A stretch of 64,000 nt of DNA. Origin: Brachypodius melanocephalos (taxonomy: Eukaryota > Chordata > Aves > Passeriformes > Pycnonotidae). Positions 57,691 through 64,000 of the stretch are shown here, in pieces. A program made the translations under genes and the position numbers. Position 1 is the first letter of the stretch. Every line of letters starts with the position of its first letter. The stretch lies in the NCBI GenBank assembly GCA_013398615.1, contig VZSR01000393.1, positions 2,729,354 through 2,793,353 of the forward strand, read 5' to 3'. The notes under the pieces are model-generated. The model searched no databases and was not told the origin of the DNA. It worked only from the letters and a program-made list of their open reading frames with translations.

Positions 57691-59739
57691 GCAAGGAAGG
57701 GGACTGCTCTGAGGTTTGAATGAGTTATCTTCCAGCAGTCTTGAGTCTCCTCAATAGAGTCCTTAAATTTAAATTCTCACTGTACTATCACCAGACCCAT
57801 CCCTGCAGGAGATTCCTGGGCAAGGAGGAGTGTGGAGTGGAAAAAAAGGTGCCCCACTCATGTGTGGAACATCCCACTCTGCCAAAAAAAACCCGAAATC
57901 CACCTCCACAGCAGATCCCAACAGATGGATAGAGGAGTCACAATTAGGAGGGGCTGTGCCATTTCTGTAGCCAGGCATAAAAACAACCTGCCCTAATTTC
58001 TCAAATGAACTTTGAAATAATGATGAATGCCGGGGCTTGACATTTCCTCTCCACAGTCCTGAAGCAGGGACAGCAAATAAACACTCCTGGCTTGGGACAA
58101 TCCATTGTCTGCAGAGACCTGGGAGCATTTCTCCCTGGGAGTATTGATGAACCCCAGTGTGACAGCTGCTGCCCAGACAGGAAGAAACCATCCTTTGGAT
58201 AATCTGGGAGCAAACCCCCCCTGAGCCAGCCTTTTGCAGCCCCAGGGAAACGATTTTTGTGCAGTGATGCTGCAGCAGGGTCTTGCTGAGCCTTTGCCAC
58301 GGGGAATTGCTGGAATGCTGCAAGGGCAGGAGATGGGAAACCTGGAGCAGCCACCCCTGCCCTGGGAGAGGAAGGTGGGAGTGGAGCTCTGGGTCTTGGG
58401 AAAGAGGGATCAGTGTCATCCCTGTTTAAACACTCAGCTTCCACCTCTCCGGAGAAACACGCTCAGGAAAGGCAGGGATATACATTTCAGGGAAGTAGAG
58501 ATGGGATCCTGTCACCTCCGGGTTACACCACACAGAGGTGGTCTGGCCTGCCCTTAATGAATACGTGGGAAAGAAAAAAGAAAAGGCCAGGGGAGAAAAT
58601 CATCCCTCTTCCACTCAACCATCACAGTACAAAAGGATTATTCTGTGACTTGTGATTTAAAAGCGTTGTCAATCCTTGAGATCGGTTATTAAATTTTAAA
58701 AGGAGCAGCAGCAGATGCTCAAAAGCTGGAGAGGGGGATCATTTACATGCTCAATTCAAAGAAAATTTAACAAAAAAAATCAAACTTCAAGAAAAATAAT
58801 CTCAAACGAGTGAGATTTTCTTGCCAAATTCATTCAAAGGATTTTTTCCCCCTCCTATCAGCTGCTCTTGTATCCAAGGACAATGTTCTCTTCCCCTTTT
58901 CAGAAACGCTTTGGACTGACGTTTGTTTAGAATATCTTATTAGAAATTACTAAAATATTTTCAGCTCAAGACCCACGGCATCAGCTCATCTTTCCTCACT
59001 GAAGCAACCAGCAGCCACTGAGGCTCAACACGTTGGGCTCCCTGTTTACATCCCCAGATGGCAAATTCACGTGTGCTCGCTCCTCCCGTGGATTAATCTC
59101 CCCTTTTCCCAGATAATCTGCAAATGAGGCCCAGATGGAAAGAATTAGCTCGAAATCTCCCCCTCCTCCTGCCCACCCTCCCCGAAAAAAAAAAATTTGG
59201 GGAGAGGGGTTTTGGTAGCGCTGGTTCCACTGCAAAACTGTTCAGTGATTCCTTAAGTCTATTGGAATCTCCCAGTAGAAATGCAGGATTATTCTGCTGG
59301 TGTAACAGAGCCCGTGAGAGATTATGGTTCCTGTGTTATTCTCTGCTTACAGGACCAGGGATATTAAAAAGAAATGTATGAAACAAGTAGCTCGATGCTA
59401 AGAGACACTAACCCCAGCTCAGTGAATCCAGGGAAGAGACTTCCCACAGCAGGCATGGGATTAAAGCTCTCCGAGCCTTACCAAGCTCAGATCATAAACC
59501 CTCACAGTCTTTATACGTTTTTGAGAGTGGTCTCTTTGGATGGATACGAGGTCATAGTCTGTATTCCTTGTTTTTTGAGGGCAAAACTCCCCATGAGATG
59601 CCTGCAATGCCTTTTGTAGAAGGCGCTGTTTCTGTTTTTGGATGGATGTTCCTCATGGCACCTTGGCCAAGTGACTGACATCACATCAGTGTCATCAGCT
59701 GTGTCTAATTCCCACTGGAATTTAGGGAATTTATAGCAC
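57691..59739. other. Unique non-coding sequence
   Basis: The 216-codon frame at 57769-58419 (-) overlaps a second minus frame (58001-58444) and a plus frame. It is Pro/Leu/Ser/Gln-rich with no recognisable domain and is judged chance. Confidence 0.4.
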
Positions 59740-60394
59740 CAAAAGCACGAAAATTATCCAAAATATAGACATAAAACCAATTTAATAATGATCAGTGACC
59801 TTTAATGTTAAAAAAGGAGAAAATAGTTAGAAAATTAAAATGTTTGCAAGAAAACTATTAATATAAAATTATTATTAATCTCTCCCCCACTAAACATCAA
59901 GGTAGGACCCAGGGGAGAGTCCATTATTTCCCATCCACAAATGCTTTGAAAAAAAAAGAATAATATTCATTTTTAAAAAGTTACACAACTTTAGTCTGAG
60001 CTAATTGTTCAAGGAAACAGAGTTTCCTCCAAGACTGATAAATCCCACAGGCTATTTCAAACAACTGGGCAATAAATCACAGAGAAGTGCTGGTACATTA
60101 TACAAGGAAATCAAAGTGATTTGCAGAACCCTAAATGTTTCTTCATTACCCTTAATCCTACACCATTAAAGTAACAAGGAACTCTGATAAGGTTTTCAGA
60201 CAGTGACAAGGCAACAGGAAAATTATGGGCATTTTTATTTCAGGCATTTTCTCTTAGTGCTTTTGGTTTAAAATACAATGAAATATTGTAAATAGTTTTA
60301 TGAGGTTGTAAAAAAAAATACCCTAATGAAGCTAAAAGTGTGAGCTTTGTTAGAAGTCGAGAGCAGGACTGAGTCATGCTGCTACCCTGGATTG
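59740..60394. other. AT-rich unique sequence
   Basis: It carries many TAAT and ATTAAT words and no gene. It is weakly enhancer-like in texture around 59760-59880 and 60080-60240. Confidence 0.35.
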
Positions 60395-60453
60395 AAAAAA
60401 AAGAAAAAAAAAACCAAAAAAAAAAAGAACAAATCAAAACCCAAAAAAACAAC
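60395..60453. repeat. A-rich tract
   Basis: Nearly continuous A with single G and C interruptions. The minus-strand Phe-rich frame here is an artefact. Confidence 0.88.
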
Positions 60454-60823
60454 AGAATATTTTATATCTTAATATGATTTTTGCATTTAGAATATATAAA
60501 GAAGTAATATGTCATTACTGTCCAGTGGCACAGGGAACATATTTAGAATACAGAGAACTGAAAACTAAGGGTTTATAATCAGTACAAAGAAGGGGAAAAA
60601 AGAGTTATTTCCTTAAATCCCAGATGTCATTAGGGCTTTTTGGCACAATATATAATACAAATACAGGGTACACCCAACCTCTATCATGTATAGACATGTA
60701 CAGAATGATTCATAACCATCATCCCTGGTTTTATATGACCTGTGTGTATGGGAATAAACATTGTTGTGTTCACTTTATGCTACAGAATGAAGGACATCTG
60801 AGCCAACATTTGAATCCATATGG
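60454..60823. other. AT-rich unique sequence
   Basis: Nothing recognisable. Confidence 0.4.
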
Positions 60824-61115
60824 AAGCACAGAATTCCAGAATGGATTAGAAGGAACCTTAAAGATCATCCCAGTCATGGGCAGGGACACCTCCCACCGTC
60901 CCAGGGTGCTCCAAGCCCCGTTCAGCCTGGCCTTGGACACTCCCAGGGATCCAGGGGCAGCCACAGCTGCTCTGGGCACCCTGTGCCAGGGCCTGCCCAC
61001 CCTCACAGATAACAATTCCCTGCCAAAATCCCATCTAACTCTTCCCTCTGGCAGTTTGAAGCCATTCCCCTTGGTCCTGGCACTCCATCCCTTGTCCCAA
61101 ATCCATCTCCAGCCT
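60824..61115 (-). mobile_element. CR1 LINE 3'-end fragment, longest in the window
   Basis: The + strand reads GAAGCACAGAATTCCAGAAT (end repeats), GAACCTTAAAGATCATCCC, GTCATGGGCAGGGACACC, CCAAGCCCCGTTCAGCC, GGATCCAGGGGCAGCCACAG, CACCCTCACAGATAACAATTC and GTTTGAAGCCATTCCCCTTG, then ATCCCTTGTCCCAAATCC. About 290 bases of the reverse-complement CR1 end are collinear with the family. It is 5'-truncated and non-coding. Confidence 0.96.
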
Positions 61116-61261
61116 ATTGTGACACATACAGGAGCACGGAGAGAAATCCAGAGCATGACTTTCCTTTTCCCACAAAGCCCCATGGTTCACTTTCTGGTTT
61201 ATTTTGGGATTTAACAGCTCCTTGGAGATTTTCAGGAGCCTGGCTGATTTTCTGCATCGAA
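61116..61261. other. Spacer between opposed CR1 fragments
   Basis: Unique sequence. It may include further decayed CR1 5' of either copy (CCAGCCTATTGTGACACATA could be old CR1). Confidence 0.4.
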
Positions 61262-61440
61262 TCTGCCTTGGCAGGGGCTGCCCGGGGAGGTTTGGGGTCC
61301 CCATCCCTGGAGGTGTCCAAGGAATGTCTGGGTGTGGCACTCAGTGCTCTGGGCTGGTGAAAAGGTGGGGATCAGTCACAAGGGTGGACTGGATGATCTC
61401 GGAGGTCTTCTCCAACCTCAGTGATCCTGGGATTCTGTGT
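61262..61440 (+). mobile_element. CR1 LINE 3'-end fragment with tail
   Basis: Sense strand: GGGCTGCCCGGGGAGGTTTG, TCCCCATCCCTGGAGGTGTCC, GTGGCACTCAGTGCTCTGGG, GGACTGGATGATCTCGGAGG, TCTTCTCCAACCTCAGTGATC and CTGGGATTCTGTG. This is the 'CAACCTCAGTGATTCTGTGATTCTGTG' CR1 type. It stands head to head with the minus-strand copy at 60824. Confidence 0.93.
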
Positions 61441-61770
61441 GGTGATGTCTGAGCATCTCTTCCACATCAGGGGGCTCTGACCAAGCGCTGTCACTCCCTT
61501 CCAGCAGCAACAGCTGCCTGAGCAGAGCTTTACCTGTGCAGTTCATCCAACAGCCCACTCCCCAGTGCTGGGAACACTGCTGGAACTCCTCAGGGCTGGA
61601 TGAAAAGGGCCCTGTGCTGCTGCAGGGGTGGCTGTGAGTGCAGCTGCTGGACACAGCCATAACTCACTGCTACTACTGAGCTCGCTGCTATTTATTTACT
61701 GAGTTCAGCCAACAGACTCCAAAGTGATTTAGATGTTCCTCCAGATAAAAACAGCAAAGCAGTCAGGGTT

Positions 61771-61795
61771 TTGTTTTTTTTTTTTCTTTTTACAA
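61771..61795. repeat. Poly(T) run with one G and C interruption
   Basis: TTTTGTTTTTTTTTTTTC-like run. Confidence 0.8.
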
Positions 61796-62413
61796 ATCCA
61801 GCATTGCATCAGCAATGGAAAGGCAGCAGGAGGGAGGGCAGAGAGGGGGAAATGGCTTGGGTGTCAATGGGCACAGTTTGGCCTTTCTGCTGAGCAGTGT
61901 TAGTGGAGATCAGGAGGTTTTACTGCTCCTCAGGCACATCTTTGGTTTGGTTTTAGCGCAGAAAACCAGACAATACAGGCATGGAGGGAAAGAGGAGCAC
62001 ACTGGTGGAACAAGGACAGTTCCCCAAGGTGCCAAGTGAAAAGAAAAGTAATAAATGAGAGCAATCAAAACAAGGGAGCCTCTGGAGAGAGGCAAAAAAA
62101 AAAAAATCAATTACTAGAGGGAATAAAAAGATCACTGTCAGAGGATGACAGGAATTCCTGATATGAGGGATTTAGCAGTAAAGGACAGATTACTTTTTTT
62201 TTTCTTCTTTTACTTAAAGGCAAAATATACGCTCAATCTGATGAGCATTTTTCAACTCTGAACTCTCTGACCTTTAAAGCCTCTGAAATAAATCCAACTC
62301 GAAAGAAATGGTGACAAACAGCAGAGCTGGTCCCTTGGGTGCCTTTGGTCACACACCCATGGCATCGCTTGGCTGCATCCAGCACCACAGTGGTGGCAGC
62401 AGCAACTCCTGGG

Positions 62414-62439
62414 GACAGACAGACAGACAGACAGACAGT
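62414..62439. repeat. (GACA)n tetranucleotide repeat
   Basis: Six GACA units. On the other strand they produce the Val-Cys-Leu-Ser repeats in open frames, which are artefacts. Confidence 0.96.
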
Positions 62440-63936
62440 GGCCAAACTCTCCTCCCGTGCCCCCAGAGTCTGGAGGTGCAAAAATCCTCGTGGATTTTTA
62501 GAGGATTATCCTGGCATTCTGGCAGAGGTGATGGAATTAGGCTGGGGAAGGCAGAGTGTGCCTTACAGCAGATACCAAAAAAGCCACATTTTGCCCCAAT
62601 TTGCAATTTTGGTTCCTTCTCCAGTTTGCCCAAGTGAGGTTACAATGCTGAATCAATAACAGAGTGATTTATGCCAAGATCTAAAACACCCAGGGCCCTC
62701 TTACCTTAGAAAAACCCTCAAATCCTGCCCAGCTGAAAGGAAAGCTGCTCCCAGTCACTCCACAAGCAACTGGGCTCAGAGGAATGAAAGTGTCACCCCA
62801 AACGAGCGATTTTCTGGGAGCAAATGAGACCACAGGCAGTGGTTTGGAGTGATGGGATTATTTTCTGAGCAGATGTTTAATAAACACATGGAGGCATCTC
62901 TGCCTTAGCATCCCCAGAACCATAAATGACAGAGATCATCCTTCAACCTTCACCTTTGCCAAAGGCTCAGCACAAGGAGAGGGAAGAGAGGAAATCACAG
63001 AGAGCAAAGCCCTCACCTCTTCTGCACTAATCCTGGTGGAGCATTTTTGCATGGAGGGAGGAAATTGTGTTCACAACCTCTCCTGAGCTTTACTGCTCTT
63101 CACTACCTGTCCTGGGGCCTCATACAGTATAAAATAGTGCCATCTACTGATTTATTTTAGCAGCTCCTGGGCATTCGGAAAAGCTGATTTTTCTGCTTAA
63201 AGCATACTGATTTTATCTTGAAAAGTGTTTTCTCTATCCCTTCATCATTGTATTAACTCTCTAACCAGGATGGGCTACTCCAAAAAGTACTAAAGCAGCT
63301 GCAAACTCATCCTGGAAGAAATTATCTCAATATTGGCAGGGCATTAAACCTACTGGTGTCAATGGGAAGTCCCTGGTGAAAAGGCAAGGATATGGTGCCG
63401 GTCTGGATTTTCCTCTGTGGAGCACAGGAGGGTGTCCTGGGGAATGCAAAGAGGGTGAGCTGTCTTCAGCAGTGCTCAAAAGTCACTTTGTTGCTGTGTG
63501 AGGTGCAGTGCAATCCCTTGTTCTGGGATTGAAGACAAGAGGGAACATCTGAAAGGAAGGACCAGAGACAGAGAGATGCAGCTTGAGGCAGTCAGGTGAG
63601 TGTCTTACATAGAAGGGGGGGAAAAAAAATCCTTCTTGGGAGCTGCACCCCTGTGGAGGGGAGGATGTGACATCTGTCAGCTCAGGCATTTTAGGGAAAG
63701 TCACTTCACAGAGGAAATATTTCCCTGCTAGCTTAAAAACAGGGGGAGAGTGATTTCCCTGGTTGGGAGATTGGTGTTTGGAATGTGTCAGTGTCGATAT
63801 CGATATTTTGGGGTCACACCAAACTCACAGGGGAGAAGCGAGACCGGCCCCAAAGGTAGAAACACTGGGAATATTTTCACACTGCTCACAACTGCTCTGC
63901 ACACAAAATCCAGACATGGGAGCAAAACAATGTGCG

Positions 63937-64000
63937 ACGACAGGCTGGGAGAGCTGGGGGTGTTCAGCCTGAAGGAGGCTGAGGGAGAGCTCAGAGCCCC
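63937..64000 (+). mobile_element. CR1 LINE fragment running off the right edge
   Basis: ACGACAGGCTGGGAGAGCTG, GGGGTGTTCAGCCTGAAGG and AGGCTGAGGGAGAGCTCAG, then AGCCCC. This is the sense CR1 segment that lies several hundred bases before the 3' end ('gagagctggggttgttcagcctggagaagag'). The rest of the copy, and its tail, should lie just outside the window. Confidence 0.9.

Larger units (their letters stand above)
61441..63936. other. Unique non-coding sequence
   Basis: It contains a T run (61771-61795) and a (GACA)n repeat (62414-62439). A segment near 63110-63260 is AT-rich and weakly enhancer-like. No gene is recognised. Confidence 0.4.

Noticed and set aside
57769..58419. 216-codon minus-strand frame
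   Set aside because: Overlaps another minus-strand frame and a plus-strand frame. Composition is Pro/Leu/Ser/Gln-biased and no family features are visible.
60770..61183. 137-codon minus-strand frame as a reverse-transcriptase remnant
   Set aside because: It lies over the CR1 3' end, which is the non-coding terminal region in this family. No reverse-transcriptase motif is visible.
1..64000. tRNA or other structured RNA genes
   Set aside because: I looked for the GGTTCGAATCC/GTTCAAATC T-loop with a paired A-box on both strands and saw no convincing pair. A covariance-model scan would be decisive.
1..64000. Endogenous retrovirus or LTR
   Set aside because: I saw no pair of long direct repeats with TG...CA ends, no primer-binding site and no gag/pol/env-like frame. 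Old solo LTRs cannot be excluded by eye.

Overview
The window looks like intergenic or deep-intronic nuclear DNA of a bird, probably a neoavian and perhaps a songbird. The basis is at least fourteen fragments of the CR1 LINE 3' end in the form typical of birds: the 'CCTTTCCAACC' tail, 'GCCACAGCTGCTCTGGGCA' and 'ATTCTGTG' end repeats. There are also many A/T homopolymers and simple repeats, a run of Ns, and no compact gene organisation. I found no open frame that I recognise as a protein domain, no convincing exon with splice sites, and no tRNA, rRNA or known small RNA. Longer open frames (about 160-245 codons) fall in low-complexity or GC-rich stretches and read as chance.

Layout. 1-24 kb: mostly unique sequence with five CR1 pieces (about 0.75, 3.6, 5.4, 20.7 and 24.0 kb), a 0.2-kb CCCTTT hexanucleotide array (11.8-12.0 kb), a CpG-rich patch (15.0-15.3 kb), and several AT-rich stretches that look like conserved non-coding elements. 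24.3-24.7 kb: a 21-bp minisatellite of about 16 units. 24.1-39.6 kb: about 15 kb with no interspersed repeat that I recognise, containing an assembly gap (32,385-32,699) beside a poly(A) run. 39.6-50 kb: a CR1 tail, a possible MIR-like fragment, a GGAAAT/GAATA/GAATG array (41.2-41.4 kb), an 80-89-bp tandem duplication (43.1-43.3 kb), an 82-83-bp three-copy minisatellite (45.9-46.1 kb) and a CpG-containing candidate element near 46.4-46.6 kb. 51-64 kb: the CR1-rich end, with seven pieces including an opposed pair at 60.8-61.4 kb and one that runs off the right edge, plus a palindromic ancient repeat (54.5 kb).

No genes can be shown to work together here. The most defensible biological reading is a gene-poor, possibly regulatory landscape. 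This is an inference from base composition and motif density, because no alignment could be run. I did not find evidence for a new biological system. The best leads are structured simple-sequence arrays (a G-quadruplex/triplex-capable tract and an ATTCT array with an ATTCC core), the 21-bp minisatellite, and a cluster of TTTAT/ATAAA cores at 23.5-23.7 kb.
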